Shown: positions 48,026-57,186, numbered from the stretch's first letter. The stretch is 64,000 nt of DNA from Streptomyces aculeolatus (GCF_020400605.1 NZ_JAINRD010000021.1:1-64000), one strand, 5' to 3'. The notes: a model not told the origin generated them from the sequence alone. A program made the numbers and translations.

Positions 48026-50008
48026 GTGACCGCGCGCCTGGACCGGCGGCTGCCGGCCGCCGGGTGGAGCGCGCGGCAACTCGGCGTCCACCCCGCCATC
48101 CACGGGACCGGGACACCCGAGGACAGCGGCGGGTTCGTACTCCCGGAGTACGTCGAACGCGACCACGACCGCCGGCTGCGCGACCGCCTGCGCCGGGCGG
48201 CGGCCGACCGTGCGCACCCGGTGCTCGTGCTCGTGCGGGGGCCGTCGTCGGCCGGCAAGACCCGTACCGCCTTCGAGGCCGTCCGCGCGTGCCTGCACGA
48301 CTGGGAGCTGGTCTTCCCCAAGACCCCCGCCGGGCTCGCGGCCCTGCTCGACGCGGGCGCCCTCGTGCCGCGGACCGTCCTGTGGCTCAACGAGGCCCAG
48401 AACCACCTCGGTTCGCCGGCGGGCGAGGAGGCCGCCGCCGCGCTCCACCGCCGGCTGGAGGAACCGGGACCGCTCGTGGTCCTGGGCACGCTGTGGCCCG
48501 AGTACCACCGGCGCCTCACTGCCGTCCCCGAGCCCGGTGCGCAGGCCGCGGACGCACACCCCCACGCCCGGGCCCTGCTCGGCCAGGCCGCGGTCGTCGA
48601 CGTCCCGGCGGCCTTCACCGCCGAGGCCCTCGCCGACCCGCGCGTCGGGCGCGACCCCTCGCTGGCCGCGGCCGCCGCGACCAGCACGGGCGGGCAGGTC
48701 GCCCAGACCCTCGCGGCAGGTCCCCAACTGGTCGACCACTACCGGCAGCCCACCGGGCCCCACGGCCCGTACGGACGCGCCGTCATCACCGCGGCGCTGG
48801 ACGCCCGCCGCCTCGGCCACGCCGCCCATCTGCCGGTGGCCCTCCTGGAGGCCGCCGCCCCCGGCTACCTGACCGGGGAGCAGCGCGCCGCCGCAGACCC
48901 CGCCACGTGGTTCGCCGGCGCCCTGGCCTACGCGCGGGAGCGGGTCAAAGGCGTGGCGGCGGCCCTCGAACCCGTCGCGGGACCCGAGGGGATGGGCGCC
49001 GTCCCGGACGTCCACGGCCTGAACGACTACCTCGACCACCACGCCCGCACCGCCCGCCGCTACGACGTCCCGCCGGCGTCCTTCTGGACGGCCGTACGGG
49101 ACCACGTGACCGACGCGGCGGACCTCTCCGCGCTCGCGGAAGCGGCCGGCACGCGGGGGCGCTACCGCATCGCGGCAGAGCTGTACCGCAAGGCGGCAGG
49201 CGCCGGGGATACCCGCGCCCTGAGCGCCCTGGCGTGGCTGCGCGCGGCGGCGGGGCACACCGGCGAGGCGGAACGCCTCTACCGGCAGGCCCTCGACGCC
49301 GGGCACCCGGCGATGACGGACCTGACGCGGCTGCGCGAGGAGTGCGGGGACCCGGAGGGCGCCGAGCGGCTCGCCTGGCAGGCGTACGCCGCCGGGGACG
49401 TCTGGCCTCTGGTGGTCCTGGCGCAACTGCGTGAGAAGGCCGGGGACTTCGGCGGGGCGGAACGGCTCGCCCACCGGACTGCCAGGGCGGGCAGCTACAC
49501 CGTCGCCAGACACCTGGTGCGGCTGCGCGACGCCAGGGATCCGGAGGGTGCGGAACGGCTCGCCCTGGAGGTCGACTTCGACGGCAGGTCCCGGGTCCAC
49601 AGCAACCTCTGGTACAGGCGCGGGGAGGCGATGGACGACGAGGACTGGGAACGGACCGAGGGCGAGAGCCACTACCGCGGTCTCATCGACGACGGCGACA
49701 TCCCGGCACTGAGCCGCCTCGCCCGCCTCCGTGAGAATGCCGGGAACCCGGACGAGGCGGAGCGCCTGTACCAGCGGGCCGCCGGCGCCGGGGACACCTG
49801 GGCCCTGCCGGACCTGGCGCGGCTGCGGGCGGCCGCAGGGGAGGCCGGGGAGGCGGAACTCCTGTACCGGCAGGCCCTCGACGCGGGGCGCATCAAAGCC
49901 ATGGCGGACCTGGCGCGGCTGTACGAGGAAACGGGGGACGCCGCCCGGGGGCAACGGCTCAGCCGCTTCGGCGTGGAGGCCGACGGGTCGCAGGCCCGGC
50001 CCTGGTAG
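48026..50008 (+). CDS. P-loop NTPase with C-terminal Sel1/TPR-like repeats
   Basis: 660 residues from GTG 48026. A phosphate loop GPSSAGKTRTAFEA at 72-85 and a Walker-B-like TVLWLNEAQNHL mark an AAA/STAND-type NTPase. From ~380 the chain is Sel1/TPR-like repeats (AAELYRKAAGAGDTRALSAL, EAERLYRQALDAGHPAMTDL, GAERLAWQAYAAGDVWPLVV). The frame is open and protein-like upstream to CTG 47915 (AHSIQATHGAIAAGTVENLH), so the true start may be there or use a rare codon. Architecture suggests a sensor or effector ATPase; possible defence or signalling role is inference. Confidence 0.8.
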   Translation: MTARLDRRLPAAGWSARQLGVHPAIHGTGTPEDSGGFVLPEYVERDHDRRLRDRLRRAAADRAHPVLVLVRGPSSAGKTRTAFEAVRACLHDWELVFPKTPAGLAALLDAGALVPRTVLWLNEAQNHLGSPAGEEAAAALHRRLEEPGPLVVLGTLWPEYHRRLTAVPEPGAQAADAHPHARALLGQAAVVDVPAAFTAEALADPRVGRDPSLAAAAATSTGGQVAQTLAAGPQLVDHYRQPTGPHGPYGRAVITAALDARRLGHAAHLPVALLEAAAPGYLTGEQRAAADPATWFAGALAYARERVKGVAAALEPVAGPEGMGAVPDVHGLNDYLDHHARTARRYDVPPASFWTAVRDHVTDAADLSALAEAAGTRGRYRIAAELYRKAAGAGDTRALSALAWLRAAAGHTGEAERLYRQALDAGHPAMTDLTRLREECGDPEGAERLAWQAYAAGDVWPLVVLAQLREKAGDFGGAERLAHRTARAGSYTVARHLVRLRDARDPEGAERLALEVDFDGRSRVHSNLWYRRGEAMDDEDWERTEGESHYRGLIDDGDIPALSRLARLRENAGNPDEAERLYQRAAGAGDTWALPDLARLRAAAGEAGEAELLYRQALDAGRIKAMADLARLYEETGDAARGQRLSRFGVEADGSQARPW

Positions 50009-50020
50009 CCGCGCTCCCGC

Positions 50021-50866
50021 TCACCGCCGCCCGGCGAGGGCGAACTCGCCCGGCGTGATGCCGTAGGTGCGGACGAACCAGCGGTGCAGGTGGCTCTGGT
50101 CCGCGAAGCCCGCCGCCGCCGCGGCCTCGGCGCCGCCGGCCCCCGCCGACAGCCGGCGGCGGGCGTCGCGCAGGCGCAGGAGGCGCTGGAGGTCGCTGGG
50201 CGACATCCCGTACTCCGTCTGGAACGCCCGGTACAGCGCGTAGCGGCTGCAGCCTGCCGCCGCGGCCAGCTCCGCCGCCGGGATCTCCTCGGCGAACCGC
50301 TCCTCCAGCACCGCCCGCGCCCGCCGCGCGGCACCGGCCCGCGGGCCGCCGGGGCGCAGCGTGCGGGTGCGCGGCGGGGCCGTCGCGGCGCGGTGGACCA
50401 TCGCCGTGACGGCGGCGGTCAGCCGTTCGTCGCGTACCAGCGGGCCCGCGCCCTCCGTCAGCGCCGCGTGCAGCCGCAGCAGGGCGCGCCACAGCCGCGG
50501 GTCGCGGTGCACGGGGTCGGCGAACAGCGGGAGGGCGGCGCGGGCGCCCGCGTGCACGGCGACGTCGGCGAGGACGTCCCGTACGACGTCGGGGCCGATG
50601 TGCACCATCCGGTAGGTGAAGCCCAGCTCGGTCGCCGCCTCGCCGTCGTGCGGGTCGTCGGGGTTGAAGGCCATGACGAGGCCCGCGGCCGACGTGTGCG
50701 TGCCGCCGCGGCAGACGAAGCGCTGGGCGCCGGTCTCGGTGAGGCCGAAGGAGTACGCGTCGTGGCTGTGGCGGTGGAAGACGTGCTCCTCGAAGTGGGC
50801 GCGCATGGCCTCCACCGGCCGCTGCGCGTCCCGCCAGTACGAGACCCAGTCGCTCACGTCCTCCAT
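50021..50866 (-). CDS. AraC-family regulator
   Basis: 281 residues. An AraC-like cupin (VFHRHSHDAYSFGLTETGAQ, HIGPDVV) precedes two HTHs: IPAAELAAAAGCSRYALYRA with FQTEYGMSPSDLQ, and AAAAGFADQSHLHRWFVRTY with GITPGEFAL. ATG at 50866 (MEDVSDW) is the likely start; the upstream one adds Pro/Gly-rich residues. It faces the DUF2000 gene across about 80 bases, a pairing common in actinobacteria, and is the probable regulator of that gene. Confidence 0.92.
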   Translation of the reverse strand: MEDVSDWVSYWRDAQRPVEAMRAHFEEHVFHRHSHDAYSFGLTETGAQRFVCRGGTHTSAAGLVMAFNPDDPHDGEAATELGFTYRMVHIGPDVVRDVLADVAVHAGARAALPLFADPVHRDPRLWRALLRLHAALTEGAGPLVRDERLTAAVTAMVHRAATAPPRTRTLRPGGPRAGAARRARAVLEERFAEEIPAAELAAAAGCSRYALYRAFQTEYGMSPSDLQRLLRLRDARRRLSAGAGGAEAAAAAGFADQSHLHRWFVRTYGITPGEFALAGRR

Positions 50867-50943
50867 GGTGCCGCACCCGCGCGGCCCGCCCGGCGCACGA
50901 GCGTTCAAGACGCCCGCCGCCCCGCCGGGGCACGCTGGGCGGC

Positions 50944-51354
50944 ATGCGCTTCGAGACCAAGATCGCCGTGGTCGTACGGCACGACCTGGCCGCCTGGCAG
51001 CGGCTGAACGTCACCGCCTTCCTGTGCAGCGGTATCGCCCACGCCGCCGACGACATCATGGGCAAGCCGTACGAGGACGCCTCCGGCAACACCTACCTGC
51101 CGATGTTCCGCGAGCCCGTCCTCGTCTTCGCCGCCGACGCCGCGGGCCTGACCCGTACCCACACCCGGGCCCTCGGCCGCGGCCTGGCCGCCGCCGTCTA
51201 CACCGACGAGCTGTTCGCCACCGGCAACGACGACGACAACCGCGCCGCCGTCCGCGACGTCCCCGCCGACGGCCTGTCCCTGGCCGGGCTGGCGGTCTAC
51301 GGGCCGCGCAACGCCGTCGACCGCACGGTCAAGGGCCTCTCCCTGCACACCTGA
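50944..51354 (+). CDS. DUF2000-family protein
   Basis: 136 residues. TKIAVVVRHDLAAWQRLNVT and FREPVLVFAADAAGLTRTHT are typical of DUF2000, which has a peptidyl-tRNA hydrolase 2-like fold. Function is unknown. Encoded divergently from the AraC regulator. ATG at 50944. Confidence 0.87.
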   Translation: MRFETKIAVVVRHDLAAWQRLNVTAFLCSGIAHAADDIMGKPYEDASGNTYLPMFREPVLVFAADAAGLTRTHTRALGRGLAAAVYTDELFATGNDDDNRAAVRDVPADGLSLAGLAVYGPRNAVDRTVKGLSLHT

Positions 51355-51383
51355 GCCTTCCCCGGCCTCCCGGGCGGGCCGGC

Positions 51384-52289
51384 TCAGACGCGGACGACGA
51401 CCTTCCCGCGGGTCTGCCCGCGCTCGGCGTACGCGTGCGCCGCCGCGGTCTCCGCCATCGGATAGGTCCGCTCGACGCGCGGTGTGTAGCGGCCCTGCCG
51501 GCCGAGTTCGGCGGCTTCCGCGAGGAGCGCGGGGTCGTTCTCCGCGTTGGCCAGGTGGACGCCCAGACGCTGCGCGCCGGCGTGGTCGGCGATGGTCGCC
51601 ACGCGGGCCGGGTCGCCGGTGATCGCGACGAGGTCGGCCAGGGACCCGGAGGCGGCGGTGTCGAGCGCGAGGTCGGCACCGCCGGGGGTCAGGGCGGCGA
51701 CGCGCCCGGCGAGGCCGGGGCCGTAGGTGGTGGGGACGGCTCCGAGGGAGCGGAGGAAGTCGTGGTTGCGCTCGCTGGCCGTCCCGATCACGGTGGCGCC
51801 GCGGGCCACCGCGATCTCGACCGCGGCGCTGCCCACGCCGCCGGCGGCGCCCTCGACGAGGAGGGTGCGGCCCGGCAGGGGGCCGAGTACGGCGAGCCCG
51901 CCCATCGCGGTCACCGCCGCCAGGGCGGCGCCGGCGGCCTGCTCGTCGGTCCACGCGGCGGGCGCGGGCGCCCAGGCCGAGAGCACGGCCAGCTCCGCCG
52001 TCGCGCCGGTGACGCCGCCCAGCCCGAAGACGCGGTCGCCGGCCCGTACCCCCTGCACGCCCGCGCCGGTCTCGTCGACGACGCCGGCGGCGTCGCGCCC
52101 GGGCACCGCGGGCAGGTCCACGGGGAGCACCTCGCGCACCGCGCCGGAACGCACCTTCCAGTCGACGGGGTTGACGCCGGCCGCCGCCACCCGGATGCGG
52201 ATCTCGCCGGGCCCGGGATGCGGGTCGGGCGCCTCCTCGACCACGAGGGTCTCCGCCCCGCCGTACTGGTGGTATCGGACTGCGCGCAT
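51384..52289 (-). CDS. NADP-dependent quinone oxidoreductase-like enzyme (zinc-free MDR)
   Basis: 301 residues, medium-chain dehydrogenase superfamily without zinc ligands. GroES-like half: AAAGVNPVDWKVRSGAVREV and PGRDAAGVVDETGAGVQGV. The Rossmann motif is VEGAAGGVGSAAVEIAVARG. Ends KVVVRV. Reduces quinones or enones with NADPH. Stands alone, 30 bases past the convergent DUF2000 stop. About 40% of its features recur in the 60834 gene, a second family member in this window. Confidence 0.88.
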   Translation of the reverse strand: MRAVRYHQYGGAETLVVEEAPDPHPGPGEIRIRVAAAGVNPVDWKVRSGAVREVLPVDLPAVPGRDAAGVVDETGAGVQGVRAGDRVFGLGGVTGATAELAVLSAWAPAPAAWTDEQAAGAALAAVTAMGGLAVLGPLPGRTLLVEGAAGGVGSAAVEIAVARGATVIGTASERNHDFLRSLGAVPTTYGPGLAGRVAALTPGGADLALDTAASGSLADLVAITGDPARVATIADHAGAQRLGVHLANAENDPALLAEAAELGRQGRYTPRVERTYPMAETAAAHAYAERGQTRGKVVVRV

Positions 52290-52422
52290 GACGTTCTGCC
52301 TTCGTGTGACCGGTGGGTGGCTTCCGGCGGCTGCCGGCGCCTGCCACGCTAGGACCTCACGTCGGCGTCAGGTGCAAGCCCGGGCGCGGGACGGCCGGTC
52401 CGTACGGCTCCGTTACGGAGTC

Positions 52423-53637
52423 CTACGCCCCCCAGCCGCCCCGCGGCGCCTGGCCCACCTCAAGCGCGCGGAGCTTGCGCAGGGTCTTCGGGTCCTGCGC
52501 GTCGAGCCAGTCGGCGAGCTGGCGGAAGGACACGCACCGCACGTCCTTCCTGGGGCAGACCTCCTTGATGGTCTCCTCGACCGCGCGCATGTACGCGCCG
52601 CCGTCCCAGGTCTCGAAGTGGTTGCCGACGACCAGCGGGGCGCGGTTGCCCGTGTACGCGCGCTCGAAGCCGGCGAGCAGCCCGTCGCGCATCCGCGCCT
52701 CGGCGTTGGCGGGGGTGGTGAGCGGGTTGACCTTGAAGTTGTAGTCCATGGTCAGCTCTTCGCGGTCGCTGCCGGGGTACGGCACGAGCTGCATCGACAG
52801 GTCCCACAGGCCGTCCTTCTTCGCCGGCCACACCTGTTCGCTCACCCCGCTGGTGTCGTAGCGCCAGCCCAGGTCGCGGGCGGCGGCGCGGAGGTTGTCG
52901 CCGCCTTCGAGGCAGGGGGTGCGGGCGCCGGTCAGCTCCTTGGCGTAGTCGAAGGGCAGCGGCGCGGCGTCGCGCAGGCCGGTGTGGGTCTTCCACCGGG
53001 TCACGAACCGCTCGGCCTGCGCGATCTCGCTCTTCCACTCCTCCTTCGACCAGCTCGCCACCCCGGTGGGGCCGCAGAAGTGGCCGTTGAAGTGGGTGCC
53101 GATCTCGCTGCCGTCGAGCCAGGCGCCGCGGACCTGCTCGACGGTGTCCTTGATGTGTGCGTCGCTGAGCAGCCCGATGTCGGAGGCGCCGGGGGCGTGG
53201 CCGGGGGCCTCGTACAGGGAGCGCTCGGACTCGGGGAGGAGGTAGATGCCGGAGAGGAAGTACGTCATGGCGGCGTCGTACTTCCGCCCGACCTCGCGGA
53301 AGTGCTCGAAGAGGCCGTCGCCGATCTCGCCGGCGCCGTCCCAGGAGAAGACGACGAACTGCGGCGGCTTCTCGCCGTCGGCGAGCTTGCGCACCCGCGG
53401 CTGCCGGGGCTGCGCGCCGGTGTAGGCGGTGGAGCCGTCGCCGATGAGGCGTACGGCGCGGCCCTGCTGCGCAGTGCCGCGGGCGTCGCTCCGCGCGGCC
53501 GCGCGCTCGCTGCCCTTGCCGCCCGTCCCGCCGTCCTCCCCGCCGCCTCCCGGCCCCGCCGAGCACCCGGCCGCCGCCACCGGCACCAGCACCGCCGCCG
53601 CACACGCGCCGACCACCGCACGCCTCGCCCTGCCCAT
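52423..53637 (-). CDS. Secreted lipoprotein with polysaccharide-deacetylase-like fold
   Basis: 404 residues. Lipobox VAAAGC places Cys at ~25, followed by a Gly/Ala-rich linker. Downstream, FVVFSWDGAGEIGDGLFEHF, with an Asp in the deacetylase position, and GSEIGTHFNGHFCGP, with a His pair, recall NodB-type polysaccharide deacetylases. LVVGNHFETWDGGAYM is a further His-containing motif. Whether it is an active deacetylase is unclear as the DD and HxxxH motifs are not canonical. Exposed at the cell surface. ATG at 53637. Confidence 0.75.
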   Translation of the reverse strand: MGRARRAVVGACAAAVLVPVAAAGCSAGPGGGGEDGGTGGKGSERAAARSDARGTAQQGRAVRLIGDGSTAYTGAQPRQPRVRKLADGEKPPQFVVFSWDGAGEIGDGLFEHFREVGRKYDAAMTYFLSGIYLLPESERSLYEAPGHAPGASDIGLLSDAHIKDTVEQVRGAWLDGSEIGTHFNGHFCGPTGVASWSKEEWKSEIAQAERFVTRWKTHTGLRDAAPLPFDYAKELTGARTPCLEGGDNLRAAARDLGWRYDTSGVSEQVWPAKKDGLWDLSMQLVPYPGSDREELTMDYNFKVNPLTTPANAEARMRDGLLAGFERAYTGNRAPLVVGNHFETWDGGAYMRAVEETIKEVCPRKDVRCVSFRQLADWLDAQDPKTLRKLRALEVGQAPRGGWGA

Positions 53638-53785
53638 GGGTCACCTCTCTCCCGCGCCGATTCGCTGGAGTGATAACCCGAAAAACATACAAATACCGGA
53701 TGCTCACCCGGCTGCCCGGACAGGTACACCGCCCGGACGACGCCCCTGGTCCTGATGCGCTACGGGACCGGGCGGCGACGGCGCT

Positions 53786-54475
53786 TCAGAGCCCGCCCCA
53801 GGCCGCCCGGTCGCCCCGGCCGTGGGCCGTGATCGCGAAGCCGTGGCCGGCGGCCCACTGCTGGGCCGCGTACCCGAGCCGCGGCGAGCCGCTGTTGAGG
53901 AAGTCCTCGGCGATCCCCCGGTCCCCTCTGCTCTGCAGCTCCAGTTCCAGCACGGCGAGGAGGTCCGCGCGGCCGAGCCGGACGGCGGTCTCCAGGACCC
54001 CCCGCAGCGGCTCGCCGTCGGCGGTCCTGGCAAGGACGTTGGTCAGCGCGGCGGGGTAGACGGGGTCGGGGTGGTATGGACGCAGCTCCTCGGCCAGCTC
54101 CGCGGCCCGGGACACCTCCTCGTCGCCGGCCGGTTGGCGGAGTGCGGCCAGCTCGTCGATCCGGAGTTCCACCTCGGCCACTTCGGCGAGCTGGTGCGGC
54201 AGCAGACCGTCGCGGTTGTGGGCGTCCTGGCGGGCGCCGAGGGCGAGGAGGGTCTGCACGAGGTCGTCGTCGCCCGCGTAGTAGGCGTAGTGCAGCGCCG
54301 TGTCGCCCCGGTTGTCGGCGATGCCGACGCCGTAGCCGCTGTCCACCAGGGCGCGCACCTCGGCGGGATCGCCGCGCACCACGGCGCCGAGAAAGGTGTT
54401 CCGGCGGCGGCGTACGCGCAGCCCGGAGCCGACGACGACGAGGCAGGTCACAAGGGCGATCAGCAGACCCAGCAC
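53786..54475 (-). CDS. Membrane-anchored ankyrin-repeat protein
   Basis: 229 residues. One N-terminal membrane helix (LGLLIALVTCLVVVGSGLRV) with basic RRRR after it. Two to three ankyrin repeats follow: NTFLGAVVRGDPAEVRALVD, NRGDTALHYAYYAGDDDLVQ, TLLALGARQDAHNRDGLLPH. The C-terminal half is helical (LETAVRLGRADLLAVLELEL). The ankyrin face is probably cytosolic and binds a protein partner. No operon neighbours. Confidence 0.85.
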   Translation of the reverse strand: MLGLLIALVTCLVVVGSGLRVRRRRNTFLGAVVRGDPAEVRALVDSGYGVGIADNRGDTALHYAYYAGDDDLVQTLLALGARQDAHNRDGLLPHQLAEVAEVELRIDELAALRQPAGDEEVSRAAELAEELRPYHPDPVYPAALTNVLARTADGEPLRGVLETAVRLGRADLLAVLELELQSRGDRGIAEDFLNSGSPRLGYAAQQWAAGHGFAITAHGRGDRAAWGGL

Positions 54476-54614
54476 GGGCTCTCCACTTCTCCGCGGTCGG
54501 GAGCGGGGACAGTGTCGCGCAACGGTTCCGGGACCGCTCCCCGGCGGCGGATCCGGCGCGGGAGTCGGGGAGTCTACGCGGCGGGGTGCGGGGCTGTCCG
54601 TACGTGCGGCGCCC

Positions 54615-54671
54615 GGCCGGCCCGTTACCGCGTGCGACCCCGGCCGGCCCGTACGCGGTAACGGGCCGGCC
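54615..54671. repeat. 19-bp perfect inverted repeat beside the IS5 fragment
   Basis: GGCCGGCCCGTTACCGCGT (54615-54633) and its exact complement (54653-54671) are separated by 19 bases. It sits at the 3' side of the truncated transposase and overlaps its last codons, so it may be a terminator or an element-end remnant. Confidence 0.65.
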
Positions 54672-55188
54672 GGGGCCGTTCGTGGGGCCCCGGGCCCGGC
54701 CGCGGGTCTGCCGGATCTGTCGGGCCGGGCCCGGGGAGTGCGACTGCCGCGGGCGCCCAGGGTCTGTCGAAAGTCCCGTCGTCCCTTCCCACGGCCCCCC
54801 TTTCCTCCGTCAGCGCTTTCTCCAGCGCTGCCAGCGTCTTGGCGTCCACCCCCATGCCGGCCGCGCCGTGATGCGCTCTCGCTGTGGTGGAGTCGACGCT
54901 GACCAGGGAAAGGTCCACCTGGTCCCGCCGTGTGGCCTCAGCGATCACCGCCTCCATCAGGGCCTGGAAGACGCCCGCGTCGCGCCACTGGCGGAACCGG
55001 TCGTAGACCGTGGACCAGTTCCCGAACTCCTCCGGGGCCTCCCGCCACTGGGCTCCGGAGCGAAACCTCCAGATCACGCTCTCGAAGTGATCCCGCAGCC
55101 GGTGCGGATACGGGCGTAGGTGCCTATCGGGAGCAGCGGCCCCACCAACGCCCATTCGTCATCGCTCAGTTCACGCCTCGCCACGCGA
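54625..55188 (-). pseudogene. Truncated, frameshifted IS5-family transposase
   Basis: The minus strand begins RRELSDDEWALVGPLLPIG in one frame near 55183. A frameshift near 55110 leads to DHFESVIWRFRSGAQWREAP, EEFGNWSTVYDRFRQWRDAG and a DDE-region start with VSVDSTTARAHHGAAG. After DGTFDRPWAP the sequence diverges, so most of the catalytic domain is missing. IS5-type Streptomyces elements carry a +1 frameshift between two ORFs, so the phase change could be native, but the 3' truncation is decisive. It marks the left border of the catabolic block. Confidence 0.85.
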
Positions 55189-55286
55189 GTGTTCTACCAA
55201 CCGAATGATCACGACCCCCACAGGCCATAGAACGCCGAGGACGCGCCGCGGACGTGCTGGCGGACCCGCGTGGCGCTGCTCCTCCA

Positions 55287-55937
55287 TCAGTCCGCAGTAC
55301 GCCTCGGTCCGCTGTGGATCGTCGGCGCTTCGGGCGGAGGCGAAGCCGCAGAGCTCGCATCGGGTTGCCCGCGCTTGATGGCCGCGTCCACTGCAGCACC
55401 GATGCGGCGCAGTGCCGCCAGCTCGTGGGGCTCGAGATCATCGATCAGGTACTCGCGGACTGCGGCGACGTGTCCCGGCGCCGCTGCCACGACTACCTCG
55501 TAACCGGCCTCGGTCAGCGTCGCAGTGGTGCGCCTTCCGGAACCAGGGATCCGCTTCCGTGCGAGCAGTCCGCGCTTCTCAAGCCGACCGACGACATGGG
55601 ACAGCCTCGACAGCGACGCCGCCGTTCGCGCGGCCAGGGCGCTCATCTGCATGGTGCGATCCGGCTGCTCGGACAGGACCGAGAGCACCATGTACTCGAA
55701 GAAAGTCAGCTGAGCCTCGCGCTGCATGCGCGCATCCAGCGCAGCCGGCAGGCTGATCATGATCGCGGAGTTGGCCAGCCACGCCGCCAGCTCGTCGCCG
55801 TTCAGCCATCGCGTCTCGGCAACCGGACCAGTGGACTTCTTCAAGCCGGAGCTTCCTCCGGCAAGCGCCGCCGCCTCGGACCCGGTCCGTGGACGCCGAC
55901 CTCGCTGGCCGTTCGTGTCATCTGCCGTGCTCGCCAT
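55287..55937 (-). CDS. MarR-family repressor
   Basis: 216 residues. Winged helix: MQREAQLTFFEYMVLSVLSE, then AARTAASLSRLSHVVGRLEK, GLLARKRIPGSGRRTTATLT and AGYEVV. An N-terminal tail of ~45 residues precedes the dimer helices. It faces the aldo/keto reductase gene. Two palindromes (55958-55969 and 55984-56001) in the shared promoter region are probable operators. The likely ligand is an aromatic acid, aldehyde or related compound handled by the adjacent enzymes. Confidence 0.92.
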   Translation of the reverse strand: MASTADDTNGQRGRRPRTGSEAAALAGGSSGLKKSTGPVAETRWLNGDELAAWLANSAIMISLPAALDARMQREAQLTFFEYMVLSVLSEQPDRTMQMSALAARTAASLSRLSHVVGRLEKRGLLARKRIPGSGRRTTATLTEAGYEVVVAAAPGHVAAVREYLIDDLEPHELAALRRIGAAVDAAIKRGQPDASSAASPPPEAPTIHSGPRRTAD

Positions 55938-55957
55938 GAGGACATCCTAGACGCTTA

Positions 55958-56001
55958 TTGACGCGTCAAGTTTGATGGAGTAGAACTTGACGCGTCAAGT
56001 T
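55958..56001. promoter_or_regulatory. Double MarR operator
   Basis: TTGACGCGTCAA (55958-55969) and the 18-bp perfect palindrome AACTTGACGCGTCAAGTT (55984-56001) share the same core; their centres are 29 bases apart, near three helical turns. They lie 20 and 47 bases from the MarR start and ~140 bases from the aldo/keto reductase start. Confidence 0.85.
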
Positions 56002-56137
56002 CTCTTCGCTGCCGACCGAGCGCCTAACCGATAGCGGCGCAATGTGCCATCGACGCCGTTACACACCCTTCTGCGGCGCTGAGGCCTGCCCTTTGGGAAC
56101 CGCAGGGCCGGCGGAGAGGTTCAGGAAAGGACAACAG

Positions 56138-57109
56138 ATGCAGTCCACGTCGCTAGGCAGGCTCGATGTCTCGCGCATCGGCCTGGGTGTCATGGGGATG
56201 TCGGCGTACTACACCGGCGCCGGTCGGGACGAAGCCGAGTCGATCCGCACCATTCGTCGCGCCGTCGACCTCGGTGTCACCCATCTGGACACCGCCGAGG
56301 TGTACGGGCCCTACGTCAACGAGGAACTGGTGGGCCGCGCGATCAAGGGCCGCCGGGACGAAGTCGTCCTCGCCACCAAGTTCGGCCTCGTCTCCCACAC
56401 CGGTCGGCCGGGCCCGGACAGCACCCCCGCCAGCATTCACACGGCTGTCGACGGCTCACTGCGGCGGCTCGGAACCGACCGCATCGACCTCTACTACCAG
56501 CACCGGGTCGACCCCAACACTCCCATCGAGGAGACGGTGGGGGCGCTGAGTGAGCTGGTGGAGGCGGGCAAGGTCCTCCACATCGGACTGTCGGAGGCGG
56601 CAGCGGCGACCGTCCGCCGGGCCCATGCGGTCCATCCCTTGGCCGCTGTCCAGAGCGAGTACTCGCTGTGGACGCGGGACCCGGAGGCCGAGGTGCTGCC
56701 CACGCTGCGTGAGCTCGGCATCGGACTGGTTCCCTATGCACCGCTGGGACACGGCTTTCTCACCGGTGACATCCGCACCCTGGACGGCCTGGACGACACC
56801 GACTGGCGCCGCTCCAATCCCCGGTTCACCGGCGACAACCTCACGCGCAACCTGCGCATCGTCGACCAGGTACGCGAGGTCGCCGACGAGGTCGGGGCCA
56901 CGCCCGCGCAGGTCGCTCTGGCCTGGCTGCTCGCGCAAGGCCACGGCATCGCGCCCATTCCGGGGACGAAACGCATCGACCGCCTCAAGGAGAACAGCGC
57001 CGCCGACGGCATCCGACTCACCCCGGGCCAGATCGCCCGCCTGAACAACCTCACACCGGCGTCCGGCGAACGCCATGCCGAGCCCGACATGGCCGCCGTC
57101 GACCAGTGA
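56138..57109 (+). CDS. Aldo/keto reductase
   Basis: 323 residues, (beta/alpha)8 barrel. The catalytic tetrad is Asp in HLDTAEVYGPYVNE, Tyr in the same segment, Lys in VLATKFGLV and His in DLYYQHRVD. IGLSEAAAATVRRAHAVHPL and the NADPH-binding PIPGTKRIDRLKEN are also typical. ATG at 56138 follows AGGAAAGGAC. First gene of the MarR-controlled run, and the likely entry enzyme for an aldehyde or ketone. Confidence 0.93.
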   Translation: MQSTSLGRLDVSRIGLGVMGMSAYYTGAGRDEAESIRTIRRAVDLGVTHLDTAEVYGPYVNEELVGRAIKGRRDEVVLATKFGLVSHTGRPGPDSTPASIHTAVDGSLRRLGTDRIDLYYQHRVDPNTPIEETVGALSELVEAGKVLHIGLSEAAAATVRRAHAVHPLAAVQSEYSLWTRDPEAEVLPTLRELGIGLVPYAPLGHGFLTGDIRTLDGLDDTDWRRSNPRFTGDNLTRNLRIVDQVREVADEVGATPAQVALAWLLAQGHGIAPIPGTKRIDRLKENSAADGIRLTPGQIARLNNLTPASGERHAEPDMAAVDQ

Positions 57110-57186
57110 GAGAAGCGCGAAGGCGCCGATTCGCCCCGCGCACCACACCACGTCTTGCTTCAGCGAAAGAAATGGAACACCACATC

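Noticed and set aside
47075..49954. 959-codon minus-strand frame opposite the NTPase
   Set aside because: Antisense shadow with no motif; the plus strand has the Walker A and the Sel1 repeats.
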